DNA of 64,000 nt, from positions 62,001 through 126,000 of the forward strand of contig CAMLCH010000002.1 of assembly GCA_946478525.1 (NCBI GenBank), in the 5' to 3' direction. Position numbers and translations under genes: made by a program. The notes beneath the pieces were generated by a model. It worked only from the letters and a program-made list of their open reading frames with translations. It was not told where the DNA came from and did not search any database. Every line of letters starts with the position of its first letter. Position 1 is the first letter of the stretch. This stretch comes from Snodgrassella alvi_G (GTDB lineage: Bacteria > Pseudomonadota > Gammaproteobacteria > Burkholderiales > Neisseriaceae). Shown piece by piece: positions 54,092 through 63,837 of this stretch.

Positions 54092-56482
54092 TTAAAGATT
54101 GTCTTTATGAGCCAGTATTCGGCGTGTTCCCCCCAATTCTGTCCCAGAAACAATGCCGGCGGTTTCTAAGGCTTCCATTAAATTAGCAGCACGATTGTAG
54201 CCAATGCGTAAATGGCGTTGCAAAGATGAGATCGAAGTTTTACGTGTTTCCAGTACGAAAGCTACCGCCTGATCAAATAATTCATCACTATTGGCATTTG
54301 GATTGACTTGATTAACAGTAGTCTGCGCAGCTTCTCCGGACAGAAGTCCTTCAACATACTGAGCTGGAGCCTGTTTTCTGATGAAATCCACTACTGCATG
54401 GACTTCTTCATCGGAAACAAATGCTCCGTGCAGACGAGTTGGTTCTGCCTGACCGGGTGGTAAAAATAACATATCACCTTTGCCAAGTAGATTCTCAGCT
54501 CCCATTTGATCAAGAATAGTACGACTGTCAATTTTGCTGGATACCTGAAATGATAATCTGGTCGGAATATTGGCTTTGATCAGACCGGTAATAACATCCA
54601 CGCTGGGACGTTGGGTAGCAAGAATTAAGTGAATACCGGCAGCGCGCGCTTTCTGAGCCAGACGAGCAATCTGTTGTTCGATTTTCTTGCCTTCAACCAT
54701 CATCAGATCCGCTAACTCATCGATCACCACGACTATATAAGGTAATTTTTCTAGAGGTTCGGGGTCATCTGGATTGGTACTAAACGGATTGACTAAGGGG
54801 ACATTATTTTTTTTGGCTGCCATCACTTTATCATTAAAACCAGTGATATTGCGCACCCCAACATGTGCCAGTAAGCGATAGCGCTTTTCCATTTCTGCCA
54901 CACACCAGTTTAGTGCTTGTGCTGCTTCTTTCATATCGGTAACCACCGGTGCCAGCAGATGTGGAATACCATCGTAAACACTCAACTCCAGCATTTTCGG
55001 ATCAACCATGATAAAGCGTACTTCATCTGGCTGCGCCTTATATAAAATTGACAGAATCATGCAGTTGACGCCAACTGATTTACCGGAGCCAGTTGTTCCG
55101 GCCACCAATAAGTGGGGCATTTTGGCTAAACTGGCAATAACTGGGGCACCAGCAATGTCTTTGCCCATAGCCATGGTCAGTTTGTCTTCAGCTTCATGAA
55201 ATATGCGTGAGTTAAGTATCTCTGTTAGCAACACATTCTGACGCGTATCATTAGGCAATTCGATGCCCATGGTGGTTTTGCCGACTATGGTTTCGACCAC
55301 ACGCACGCTCTGAACAGATAATGAGCGTGCTAAATCTTTATTCAGATTAACAATTTGGCTACCTTTTACGCCTTGTGCCGGCTCAATTTCAAAGCGGGTA
55401 ATAACAGGACCAGTGGTGGCACTAATCACTTCTACATCTACGCCAAATTCTTTCAATTTTGTTTCAATATGTTCAGCAGTTTGCTGTAGGTGACGTGTAT
55501 TGACTGCTGGAGCTTGTGCTTCTGGTTTATTTAACAAATTAATATCTGGTAATGTTGTGTGCTCAGTATTTATCGGAGTAGAGGGTTTTACAGTAGGTGC
55601 AGTGGTCGAACTGGCTGGTTGCTCTGGCTTGAACAAATCTGGTTGAATAGTAGCCTCGGTACGGACAGTAACCGGTTTGCGATTGCTGGTAGCCAGAGAT
55701 GGTTTTTTTATATGACTGGCATTAATATTTTTAGCTTGTTTAACTATTCGCCGCAGAGTTTTCTGATTAGGAATGGCAGCAATAAGCCGATGGGGTTTAC
55801 GCAATAATTTACACCATAACCATTCTAATTGTGCGCCGATTTTTTCAATTACTGTTAACCATGAAACCTGTAAAATCAGAGAAAAACCCACCACCATCAT
55901 AAATACGCTGATCAGCAAACTGCCACTCATGCCGAAAAAATATTGCAAAAGTTTGCCAAATGATTGTCCGATCAATCCACCGGTACCTAACGGTAGCTCT
56001 TTATCTAAACTGCCGGCCCAAACTAAATTTTCCAAAACTGGGCTGAATATCAACATAATGATTAAGCCGGTCAGTGTTAGCCAGACGTTGTAATCTTTAC
56101 CTTCTGCGCCGGTATTCAAAGACCGTGCATTTAATGGGCGAAAGCTGTGATATAACGTTATAGCAGCAGCAAATATACCCCACCATATTGAATAACCGCA
56201 GATGTAATAGCCAATATCAGCTAAATAGGCACCGGTAAGACCAGCCAGATTAATCGGCACAACAGTTTGCCCATTGCCACGAGACCAGGCCGGATCATTC
56301 ATATTAAAACTGGCCAGCGCAAGAAACGTATACAGTGTCACCATTAATGCCATTAACCAGAAAATATCGTTAATCAGATTAATTAACCAAGGTTGTCCTG
56401 TTTTGATGGCTTTAGAGATGGTGACCTGTTTAGGAGTCAATTTTTTTTTGCCCGTGGCGTTTTTTTTGCGTGAAGTAGCCAT
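54092..56482 (-). CDS. ftsK: DNA translocase FtsK
   Basis: Septal DNA pump that clears and aligns chromosome ends and activates XerCD at dif (XerD is encoded at 29189). The 796-aa protein has four membrane spans (~33-58, 80-112, 133-155, 175-207), a short linker rich in Pro/Thr (~260-325), the RecA-like motor with Walker A GTTGSGKS at 462-469 and Walker B VVVIDELADL at ~584-593, and the C-terminal winged gamma domain (~735-790, RHLRIGYNRAANLMEALE) that reads KOPS. Neisseriaceae often carry two FtsK paralogs; which this is cannot be said. Confidence 0.95.
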   Translation of the reverse strand: MATSRKKNATGKKKLTPKQVTISKAIKTGQPWLINLINDIFWLMALMVTLYTFLALASFNMNDPAWSRGNGQTVVPINLAGLTGAYLADIGYYICGYSIWWGIFAAAITLYHSFRPLNARSLNTGAEGKDYNVWLTLTGLIIMLIFSPVLENLVWAGSLDKELPLGTGGLIGQSFGKLLQYFFGMSGSLLISVFMMVVGFSLILQVSWLTVIEKIGAQLEWLWCKLLRKPHRLIAAIPNQKTLRRIVKQAKNINASHIKKPSLATSNRKPVTVRTEATIQPDLFKPEQPASSTTAPTVKPSTPINTEHTTLPDINLLNKPEAQAPAVNTRHLQQTAEHIETKLKEFGVDVEVISATTGPVITRFEIEPAQGVKGSQIVNLNKDLARSLSVQSVRVVETIVGKTTMGIELPNDTRQNVLLTEILNSRIFHEAEDKLTMAMGKDIAGAPVIASLAKMPHLLVAGTTGSGKSVGVNCMILSILYKAQPDEVRFIMVDPKMLELSVYDGIPHLLAPVVTDMKEAAQALNWCVAEMEKRYRLLAHVGVRNITGFNDKVMAAKKNNVPLVNPFSTNPDDPEPLEKLPYIVVVIDELADLMMVEGKKIEQQIARLAQKARAAGIHLILATQRPSVDVITGLIKANIPTRLSFQVSSKIDSRTILDQMGAENLLGKGDMLFLPPGQAEPTRLHGAFVSDEEVHAVVDFIRKQAPAQYVEGLLSGEAAQTTVNQVNPNANSDELFDQAVAFVLETRKTSISSLQRHLRIGYNRAANLMEALETAGIVSGTELGGTRRILAHKDNL

Positions 56483-56573
56483 AAATCGTTGGAATTTGTC
56501 GCATGCTTAATATTGTTTTCAAGACTCTATTATAAAGGTTATTGATAAATTTATTTTTAATTGCCGGAAAAAT

Positions 56574-57701
56574 TTAACAGTTTTTTGCGGAAGAAACCGA
56601 CCAGTATCCACAACCTAAAATTCTTGCTCCAGAAGCGCCGGTAGCATGATGTACTGTAACAGGGGTACGTTGATACCAGCAGGCTGCCAGCCAAGCAAAA
56701 GCTGCTGCTTCCACCAATTGTGCTGGTAGATTTAGTTCATCAGTAATATGTAAACTGATCTGGTGTTGTTTTAGCAATTCTGCAATGGTTTGCTTGAGTA
56801 ATGTATTTTGCGCACCACCGCCACAAACAAAAACACTATCTACTTTCGGTGCGGATGAGACTATTGCGTTTACAGCTGTTGAGGCTGTCAGTTGCAGTAA
56901 GGTACGCAATATATCTGCCGGATTTTCCTTACCGCTTAAATAGTTATTTAACCACTGTAAATTAAACAGATCTCGTCCAGTACTTTTCGGGTAAGGTTGA
57001 CTGAAATATGCATGTTGTAACATAGATTCCAGTAAAGAAGACAAAATTTTACCGTTGCGGGCTAACTGACCATCTTTATCATAATCCTGTTGCCAGTTAA
57101 GCTGTACCCATGCATCCATCAGCATATTGGCCGGGCCGGTATCAAATCCAAACGGAGCACACAATGGTTGTAATATACTGATATTGGCAATTCCGCCTAA
57201 ATTCAGAACAACCCGGCATTGTTGCTGATCAGCGAAAACGGCCTGATGAAAAGCTGGTACTAAAGGTGCACCTTGTCCACCGGCAGACAAATCCTGATTA
57301 CGAAAATCGCCAACAGTCGTAATGTCGCACAGCTCTGCCAGCAATGCCCAGTTCATTAACTGGATACTATAGTGATTTTCCGGAACATGTCGAATGGTTT
57401 GCCCATGACATCCAATGGCTGTAATTTCTTTAGCTGCAAGATTGGTTTGCTGAAGTACTGTAGTGACAGCTTGAGCATTCAGTTGAGCCAGTTGTTGAGC
57501 TAGCAAAGCTGAGCGATGTAGTTCATCTGTAGCAGGAGTTTGTAAAGCCAGCAAGTGCTGTTTAAGTACGGCCGAATAGGGAACAAATGCATGACCACAT
57601 ACTTCCATAAAAGTTGTACCCGCCATTTTAGCAACCACGGCATCAATACCATCCATGCTGGTGCCGGACATCAACCCAATATAGTATTTTATTTCTTTCA
57701 T
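56574..57701 (-). CDS. anmK: Anhydro-N-acetylmuramic acid kinase
   Basis: Recycles 1,6-anhydroMurNAc from peptidoglycan to MurNAc-6-P. The ATG at 57701 (MKEIKYYIGLMSGTSMDGID) gives 375 aa, the usual size; the longer frame to 57782 runs back into xthA. AGAAG SD. Visible: the ATP-motif YIGLMSGTSMDGID (~7-20), GCHGQTIRHVPE (~93), VLNLGGIANIS (~168), FDTGPANMLMDAW (~187) and CGGGAQN (~302). It starts seven bases after xthA stops, so it is co-transcribed. Confidence 0.95.
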   Translation of the reverse strand: MKEIKYYIGLMSGTSMDGIDAVVAKMAGTTFMEVCGHAFVPYSAVLKQHLLALQTPATDELHRSALLAQQLAQLNAQAVTTVLQQTNLAAKEITAIGCHGQTIRHVPENHYSIQLMNWALLAELCDITTVGDFRNQDLSAGGQGAPLVPAFHQAVFADQQQCRVVLNLGGIANISILQPLCAPFGFDTGPANMLMDAWVQLNWQQDYDKDGQLARNGKILSSLLESMLQHAYFSQPYPKSTGRDLFNLQWLNNYLSGKENPADILRTLLQLTASTAVNAIVSSAPKVDSVFVCGGGAQNTLLKQTIAELLKQHQISLHITDELNLPAQLVEAAAFAWLAACWYQRTPVTVHHATGASGARILGCGYWSVSSAKNC

Positions 57702-57708
57702 TATACTT

Positions 57709-58476
57709 CTAGCTTGCGAGTATGGCCGTAACCGGAGCATGATCACTGGGACGCTCCCAGCCACGTGATGTGGTATCAACACTGACTGCCTGTAGTTGCG
57801 GAACTAATGACTGGCTGATCAGAATATGGTCAATACGTAAGCCCATTTTACGTTTAAACATGTTCATTCGATAATCCCACCACGTATAATGTGCTTCATT
57901 CGGATGCAGATATTGCAAGCTATCTGTTAGGCCCAGATCAGTCAACTGCCTAAACCAGCTGCGCTCCTGAGGTGTACACAGTACTTTATTTTGCCACTGC
58001 TGCGGATCATAGACATCTATATCATTAGGGGCGATATTAAAATCACCTAACAATATAGTGGCAGGATATTGTAAAAGTTGCTGTTTAACATATTCATGCA
58101 GCCTCTGAAACCATTGTTGTTTATATTTAAATTTATCACTCTCTATAGATTCGCCATTGACACAATAAGCGCAGATAATACGGATATTGTTAACGGTTGC
58201 AGCTATGACTCTTTTTTGCGGATCATTGAGCGTCGGCATATTGATATCAATATTTTCCAAAGGCTCTTTGCTCAGAATAGCAACTCCATTATAGGTTTTT
58301 TGCCCATTCCAGGCCGCATTGTAGCCAATATTAGCAAATGCTGATTCTGGAAATTTATCCTGATCAAGTTTCAGTTCCTGCAAAGCTAAGACATCGGGCT
58401 GATTCTCTTCTAGCCAACGCAAAGTATGAGCTAAGCGTACATTGAGAGAATTTACATTCCACGTGGCAATTTTCAT
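57709..58476 (-). CDS. xthA: Exodeoxyribonuclease III
   Basis: AP endonuclease/3'-exonuclease of base-excision repair. A 255-aa protein with the EEP fold: MKIATWNVNSLNVRLAHTL, DVLALQELKLDQ (~29-40, metal Glu), ILLGDFNIAPNDIDVYDP (~140-157), GLRIDHILISQSL (~216) and SDHAPVTAIL (~243, catalytic Asp-His). The anmK gene follows seven bases later. Confidence 0.96.
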   Translation of the reverse strand: MKIATWNVNSLNVRLAHTLRWLEENQPDVLALQELKLDQDKFPESAFANIGYNAAWNGQKTYNGVAILSKEPLENIDINMPTLNDPQKRVIAATVNNIRIICAYCVNGESIESDKFKYKQQWFQRLHEYVKQQLLQYPATILLGDFNIAPNDIDVYDPQQWQNKVLCTPQERSWFRQLTDLGLTDSLQYLHPNEAHYTWWDYRMNMFKRKMGLRIDHILISQSLVPQLQAVSVDTTSRGWERPSDHAPVTAILAS

Positions 58477-58816
58477 AATAAGTTAGCATTCAAAGCGAAG
58501 CTGCTATTGTAAGCGTAAAGAGTAATCAGTTCTACTTAGTCTGTGCAATAGTCAAATCTTATTTAAATAATCTATTAAATATAAATTTATTGGTTTGAGG
58601 TATTACTTTTTTAATGGTTAGATAGGATATGAAATCAATGTCAAACTATCATATCTGAATGGTTTAATAAATATTACAATGTATTATTGTCCAAAGTGCA
58701 AGTTGTCAGCTGTTTATTGAATCAACACCATTTTAAAAAATGGTGTAGCATTTTAAGGAGAATTCTGATCTGACAACTAATTACAAGTGTGGTTTACATT
58801 GCAGACATATACTAAT
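58477..58816. other. 340-base gap with a short hairpin
   Basis: No gene. ACACCATTTT / AAAATGGTGT at 58726-58745 could form a stem, but the U's lie in stem and loop; a weak terminator for the minus-strand M23 gene at best. Confidence 0.4.
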
Positions 58817-60148
58817 TTAATCCGTTTGAGTGATCGTCACACTTTGATTTGGAACACTACTCAATTGCTGTTTCCAGATACGCTGTTTTTTCTTAAAGTC
58901 AGCTAATTCGTGGGAATTTAGCATTTTGGTCGGTAAAGCCACACTGGTTGGGTTAACAGCCTGACCATTGATTAACACTTCGTAATGTAAATGTGGACCT
59001 GTAGATACGCCGGTACTACCTACGTAGCCAATAATATCCCCTGAGCGTACGTGTTGACCAGCTTTGATATTAGCAAATGCACTCATATGTCCATATAAGG
59101 TTTCCATACTGGCATTGTGACGCAGCATGATTGCATTGCCGTAACCACCTTTAACGCCAATGCTGGTTACAACACCATCTGATGGTGCGCGGATCGGGGT
59201 GCCACTGGCGACGGCATAATCAATGCCACTGTGCATGCGTAAGGTTTTGCGAATTGGGTGGAAGCGTATGCCAAAAGGTGATGAAATGCGTGCACCTTCA
59301 ACCGGTGCGCTGGTGAAACCTTTACGTAAAGGCTTGCCAGCTATATCGTAATATTGTCCATTACCATCATTGCCACTTTCATAAAAATAGGCCTGATACA
59401 GATTTCCATAGCGACTGATTTCAGCCGCGCGAATATCACCGGTGGCCAGCTGCTGACCTCGATAGTACAAACTGTCATATATCAGTCTGATCTTGTCGCC
59501 ACTTTCTAAGGTATTAATATCAATTTTATCGCGAAAAATTTCTCGTAAAGACTCACGAATTTCAACTGGCACACCAGCCTGAGCCAGAGCACCACGTGCT
59601 GAAGTTTTGATTACCACTGCTTTAAAGGTTGGCAAAGTTTCTGTGTCTACTGATCCAACGTCTACCTGCCAGTTTTCACCGGATTTTTTTAACGCTATAA
59701 GATTTTTTTCACCGTTATCATCATCATCAAAAAATTGAATATCAGTCAGTTTGCCACTGTTATCAGTACGGATGCTGAATACCTGATTTACCTGTAAATG
59801 TTTAACTTGTTTTTGAATAATATCCAGACTGGTAATGCGCTTGATTTCTGTCTCATTAATACCAAAACGCTTTAACACCATATCAATAGTATCTCCGGCC
59901 TGAACGACTTCGTCACGCCAGAAATTCTGGTTGCTGGGCATAGTTTGTATAGTCACCTCGGGCAGATTAATCATGACTTTTTCAGCATGATAGCGAGTTG
60001 GATTTTGCTTTTGCGCCGTTAAGCCGATGATGAGTAAAATTAACAGGATTAACAGGACTATTACTGATATAAGCCAGCGAATTGGATGCTTGCGTATGCG
60101 CTGCTTGATCAGCTGTAAGCTAGAATAGATGTGTTTGGTAAAGGCCAT
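58817..60148 (-). CDS. M23 family metalloendopeptidase (MepM-like)
   Basis: Predicted DD-endopeptidase opening peptidoglycan crosslinks. A 443-aa protein with an N-terminal inner-membrane anchor (VIVLLILLILLIIGLTA, ~29-45), an OapA/LysM-like domain (VVQAGDTIDMVLKRFGINE, ~80-100), a second beta domain, and the C-terminal M23 domain: FGIRFHPIRKTLRMHSGIDY (zinc His and Asp, ~300-320) and GPHLHYEVLING (~385). All catalytic residues (H..D, HxH) are kept. Similar to neisserial NGO1686-type enzymes. Follows yihY on the same strand. Confidence 0.9.
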   Translation of the reverse strand: MAFTKHIYSSLQLIKQRIRKHPIRWLISVIVLLILLILLIIGLTAQKQNPTRYHAEKVMINLPEVTIQTMPSNQNFWRDEVVQAGDTIDMVLKRFGINETEIKRITSLDIIQKQVKHLQVNQVFSIRTDNSGKLTDIQFFDDDDNGEKNLIALKKSGENWQVDVGSVDTETLPTFKAVVIKTSARGALAQAGVPVEIRESLREIFRDKIDINTLESGDKIRLIYDSLYYRGQQLATGDIRAAEISRYGNLYQAYFYESGNDGNGQYYDIAGKPLRKGFTSAPVEGARISSPFGIRFHPIRKTLRMHSGIDYAVASGTPIRAPSDGVVTSIGVKGGYGNAIMLRHNASMETLYGHMSAFANIKAGQHVRSGDIIGYVGSTGVSTGPHLHYEVLINGQAVNPTSVALPTKMLNSHELADFKKKQRIWKQQLSSVPNQSVTITQTD

Positions 60149-60243
60149 GGCTTATAATTTATCTCTGTGCCGCAGAAACTAATTATTAATTTAAAACTAA
60201 TTTCCTAAAACTATAGTCATTAACAAAATTTTATTACTATATC

Positions 60244-61476
60244 TTATTTTTGCTCATTTGTTGACTTGTTTGCAGTTAATTTTTCTGCCCAGTCAGACAA
60301 ATTAATTTCTAATGAATGCAGACAGGGTGACAGCATCGCATGAACAGATGTAGCTGCGACAGAAGTATGATTATCACTATACACATACAAATGGAACAAA
60401 TCATTAAGCATTATTTTATCAGCGCTCAATTGTAATACCCAGCCATAATCATTGTGAGTTATGTAATGATGAGACTCCAGGCTGGTTAACAACTGACTCA
60501 AATTTTTATCATTTATTTGTAATTGTTGCTGTAAATCATAGCTACTAACAGCTTTACCAAATTGTTGAGCCTGAAATAATTGCAGTAACAGATTGAGTGC
60601 GTCTTCGAATATGTGATGCTGATGTAGTTGACGAAATGTTTGCCGATGCCAGTAAGGTAATGAAGAAGTCAGTACTGCTCCGGTGAGTAATAACAGCCAC
60701 AACAAATTCAGCCAGATTAAAAAAACCGGTATAGCCGCAAATGCACCATATACCAGCTGATAGTTACCAAAATAAATAATAAATAATGCAAATCCTCTGC
60801 GTAATAAGTCCAGAGCTACTGCTACAAGAATGGCACTTAATAAGGCATGTCGCCACGGAACAAAACAAAATGGTACCAGTTTATAGAGTAAAAAAAGCAG
60901 TGAAGTAATAAGACACAGATTAGTAAGATTAGCGGTAATATTGTTGGTAAAAGGTATATGTGTTGCCTGTGTTCCTAAATGTGCCAGAATACTGAGAAAA
61001 GATAAACTCATCCCCAAGATAACTGGACCGAGTGTCAATAATGCCCAGTAAATCAGCATGCGTATCCAGAGTGGTCGTTTATCTCGTGCCTGCCAGATTT
61101 GATTAAAAGCCTGCTCAATGGTTTGAATCAGCATTAGTGAGGTAATAAACATAGACACAATGCCAACAGCAGTTAAACTGCTGGCTTTAGCACGAAAGTC
61201 CTCTAAATAACCGCTGACGGCATCAGCGCCGGCAGCAGGGATGATGATGTGTGTTAAAAACTGATTAAAGTGAGTTGCCATATCGGCAAACATAGGAAAA
61301 GCATTAACAATGATGATGGTGATAGTAAAAAAAGGAACCAATGCCAATAAGGTGGTAAAAGTCAGACTGGTAGCAATAAGTGTCAAACGACAACGGCTGA
61401 AATTTTTGCCTACAAATAACATGAATTGCGGTAATTGATGTTGTAAATATCTGTTTATGCTAAAGGATATTTTCAT
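60244..61476 (-). CDS. yihY: YihY/BrkB-family inner-membrane protein
   Basis: A 410-aa protein. The N-terminal ~280 residues carry six spans with the YihY signature LTFTTLLALVPFFTITIII (~38-56), GIVSMFITSLMLIQTIEQAFNQIW and VYGAFAAIPVFLIWLNLLWL (~243-262); a cytosolic C-terminal helical domain (~285-400) looks like a winged helix. Once called ribonuclease BN in error; function unknown. Upstream of the M23 peptidase on the same strand (95 bases). Confidence 0.9.
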   Translation of the reverse strand: MKISFSINRYLQHQLPQFMLFVGKNFSRCRLTLIATSLTFTTLLALVPFFTITIIIVNAFPMFADMATHFNQFLTHIIIPAAGADAVSGYLEDFRAKASSLTAVGIVSMFITSLMLIQTIEQAFNQIWQARDKRPLWIRMLIYWALLTLGPVILGMSLSFLSILAHLGTQATHIPFTNNITANLTNLCLITSLLFLLYKLVPFCFVPWRHALLSAILVAVALDLLRRGFALFIIYFGNYQLVYGAFAAIPVFLIWLNLLWLLLLTGAVLTSSLPYWHRQTFRQLHQHHIFEDALNLLLQLFQAQQFGKAVSSYDLQQQLQINDKNLSQLLTSLESHHYITHNDYGWVLQLSADKIMLNDLFHLYVYSDNHTSVAATSVHAMLSPCLHSLEINLSDWAEKLTANKSTNEQK

Positions 61477-61861
61477 AAGGTGACTTTTGAAAATGGATAG
61501 CTGATTGTACAGATTTATGGTGATTGAAGAATAGTAACTAATTAGTAAAAATGATTTTGAACGAAGAAACTAGATAAATTATTTATCGGATACACTATTA
61601 ATATCTCAGCTACAACAAAGCTTAATAAGCTTGCTTATTGTAGGGAAATAATAAATTTTATTGATTTACCAACAGGTAGTTTGATATTTGTTGGGTTGAG
61701 ATAAAGCAGATTAGGGATACTTGGCTGAGTATCATTTATATCGTTGCGTCTGATGACCCCATAGCAGCATCATGGTATGCTGCAAAATTAATATTTGCAT
61801 TTGCCTTAACCGGCATCTGCGCTAATGATATACAGAAAAAAAGCTCCACGAAGGAATATTC
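61477..61861. other. Divergent yihY-nfsA intergenic region
   Basis: No gene. It must contain promoters in both directions; a distant CTACAA..TTGTAG repeat (61611-61644) is seen but unassigned. Confidence 0.4.
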
Positions 61862-62602
61862 ATGAGTTATCAGTCTAAGTTAAACAGTGCTGCAACTTTG
61901 CCTACTATTTTCAATCATCGTTCAATACGTAAATTTACTGAACAACCTTTAACAGATGAGCAGCGTGAAGCAATTGTTGAAGCAGGTAGGGCTGCTTCTT
62001 CTTCCAGCTTCATGCAATGCATACACATTATCCGAGTAACCGATACTGATAAAAGAGCTGCATTGTCTGAGGTAGCGGCTAATCAGAAATATGTACGTAC
62101 AGCAGCTGAATTCTGGGTATTTTGTATCGACTATAGCAAACACCGATTGGCTTGTCCGGAGGCACAACTTGACTGGACAGAAGGTTTAATTATTGGTGCT
62201 GTAGATGCTGGTATAATGGCGCAAAATTGTTTATTGGCGGCAGAATCATTAGGTTTGGGTGGAGTTTATATCGGTTCTTTGCGTAATGATGTTGCCAAAG
62301 TAACGGAAATTCTCCAGTTACCACAGCTAACAGCGCCGTTATTTGGTTTGTGCTTAGGTTATCCGGCACAAAATCCGCTATATCGACCACGAATGCCATT
62401 AACAACATTAGTCAGCGAAAATACTTTTCGTCTGATGGATAAAGCAGCGTTAGCCGCATATGATCAGCAACTGACTGAATATTATCAGCAAAGAAGCGGT
62501 CTGGATCTAAACTGGAGTAAAGCAGTCGCCAATAATTTTACTAAACCAGTACGTCCGGATATTTTGCCTTACCTGCATCATCAGGGATTGGCCAAAAGAT
62601 AA
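61862..62602 (+). CDS. nfsA: Oxygen-insensitive NADPH nitroreductase (NfsA/Frp type)
   Basis: FMN-dependent reductase of nitro compounds and quinones. A 246-aa protein (typical 240-250). IFNHRSIRKFTEQPLTDEQ (~16-34, FMN phosphate RSIRKF), RAASSSSFMQC (~42), AESLGLGGVYIGSLRN (~128) and FGLCLGYPAQNPLYRPRMPL (~158-177) are the NfsA pattern. AAGGAA SD six bases before ATG. Strong hairpin follows. Confidence 0.93.
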   Translation: MSYQSKLNSAATLPTIFNHRSIRKFTEQPLTDEQREAIVEAGRAASSSSFMQCIHIIRVTDTDKRAALSEVAANQKYVRTAAEFWVFCIDYSKHRLACPEAQLDWTEGLIIGAVDAGIMAQNCLLAAESLGLGGVYIGSLRNDVAKVTEILQLPQLTAPLFGLCLGYPAQNPLYRPRMPLTTLVSENTFRLMDKAALAAYDQQLTEYYQQRSGLDLNWSKAVANNFTKPVRPDILPYLHHQGLAKR

Positions 62603-62623
62603 ATTAAGTTGCTCTGACAAAAA

Positions 62624-62656
62624 CAAGCCAGTCTGATTTATCAGACTGGCTTGATT
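62624..62656. terminator. Hairpin between convergent nfsA and ape1
   Basis: CAAGCCAGTCTGAT, TT, ATCAGACTGGCTTG: a perfect 14-bp stem; U-runs are short on both sides. Confidence 0.7.
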
Positions 62657-62673
62657 ACTAGATAAAATGAAAA

Positions 62674-63837
62674 TTAATGTTTGTACCGCATGTCCAAAAT
62701 GCTGTTGGCCAGTGCCTGTCCTATGCGGTCATAACCACTAGCTGTGAAATGTACCCCATCACTGCGAGCTAATCCCTGATTTATCCAGGATTTCATACTG
62801 CATTCACCGCCCATTGCTGCCTGCCAATCCCAATATAAAGTATGCTGGCTGGCAGCGACCTCTCGTTGCATTTGCTGTAGTTCAGTCAGTCTGGCCGGAC
62901 GAACTCCGCAGCTACCACTGGTACTTTTCAGGCTTTCAGGAGCACCAATAATCATAATTGCGCTATTAGGTGAGGCGTTCCGAATCTGGGAAATGGTTTT
63001 TAGCAAAGTTTGTCTGACAATATCAATTTCCATATTGTTGTAGGCTTCATTGGTACCATAAGCCAGAATGATCAGATCTGGGTTGACAACATTGAGTTCA
63101 TTTTGCCAGGCCACAGTATTCCAGCGATCCCATTGATTAAGTTGATAACCATTAATACCAAGTGCAGACAGGACTGCGCCCTGATTGCTGCTATTGCGTG
63201 CCCACAAGCCACCGATGGCCGTCTGAAAATTCATGCCTGCGGTGATGGTAATGGGAAATTGAGCCTTAAATTTGCTGAAATGCCATTGATTATCTTTGTG
63301 TTTTGCCGACAAAATAATTTGTCTACCATTGGCATCCATTATATTCAGATCATCGTCTCCCTGACCCTGACGAATGCTAACAATGACTGTCTGTTCGGGT
63401 TCGGGTTGCCGAGTTTTGATTGTCAGACTAGCGCCAACAGTAGGCTTGGCAATTAATCCGCCCAGACTATAATTCTGATTAGAATCGGTACGACTGGATA
63501 TGGCTTGCCAGCCATTATTTATATAACTGAATCGACTTAATCGCATACCAGCAAATTGGGTCGGCATTGCCCAACCCGGCCCACCATTGCCTAATTCCTG
63601 TTGTAAGCGTGCACGGGCTGCTTCAGTAATGTAATCTGCCGCTGTATGAGAATCACCAAGCTGGACAATATTAATCTGTTTGTTTTGTAAGGCTTTAACT
63701 ACTCGACTGATCTGATCATCCTGAAATGCTTTAAAACTTGTTTGTTTATTTTGTTTAGGTTGCTGACTGGGATCAGCTGAACACGATGTTATACAGAACA
63801 AACATGTCAGAATAGTTAAAAGCTTTTTAATGTTCAT
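62674..63837 (-). CDS. ape1: Peptidoglycan O-acetylesterase, Ape1 type (SGNH hydrolase)
   Basis: Removes O-acetyl groups from MurNAc so that lytic transglycosylases can act. The ATG at 63837 (MNIKKLLTILTCLFCITSC, lipobox Cys19 or a signal peptide) gives 387 aa; longer frames overlap the upstream gene. SGNH blocks: VQLGDSHTAADY (catalytic Ser, ~60), LAYGTNEAYNN (~258), SDGVHFTASGYDRIG (Asp-His, ~365). Between first and second blocks is a ~170-residue beta insert that fits the CBM35-like domain of neisserial Ape1. Overlaps the upstream SGNH gene by eleven bases. Confidence 0.87.
   Translation of the reverse strand: MNIKKLLTILTCLFCITSCSADPSQQPKQNKQTSFKAFQDDQISRVVKALQNKQINIVQLGDSHTAADYITEAARARLQQELGNGGPGWAMPTQFAGMRLSRFSYINNGWQAISSRTDSNQNYSLGGLIAKPTVGASLTIKTRQPEPEQTVIVSIRQGQGDDDLNIMDANGRQIILSAKHKDNQWHFSKFKAQFPITITAGMNFQTAIGGLWARNSSNQGAVLSALGINGYQLNQWDRWNTVAWQNELNVVNPDLIILAYGTNEAYNNMEIDIVRQTLLKTISQIRNASPNSAIMIIGAPESLKSTSGSCGVRPARLTELQQMQREVAASQHTLYWDWQAAMGGECSMKSWINQGLARSDGVHFTASGYDRIGQALANSILDMRYKH

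Noticed and set aside
62930..62950. TTTCAGG-rich spots resembling uptake sequences inside genes
   Set aside because: Only 6-7 bases match and they lie in coding sequence; expected by chance.
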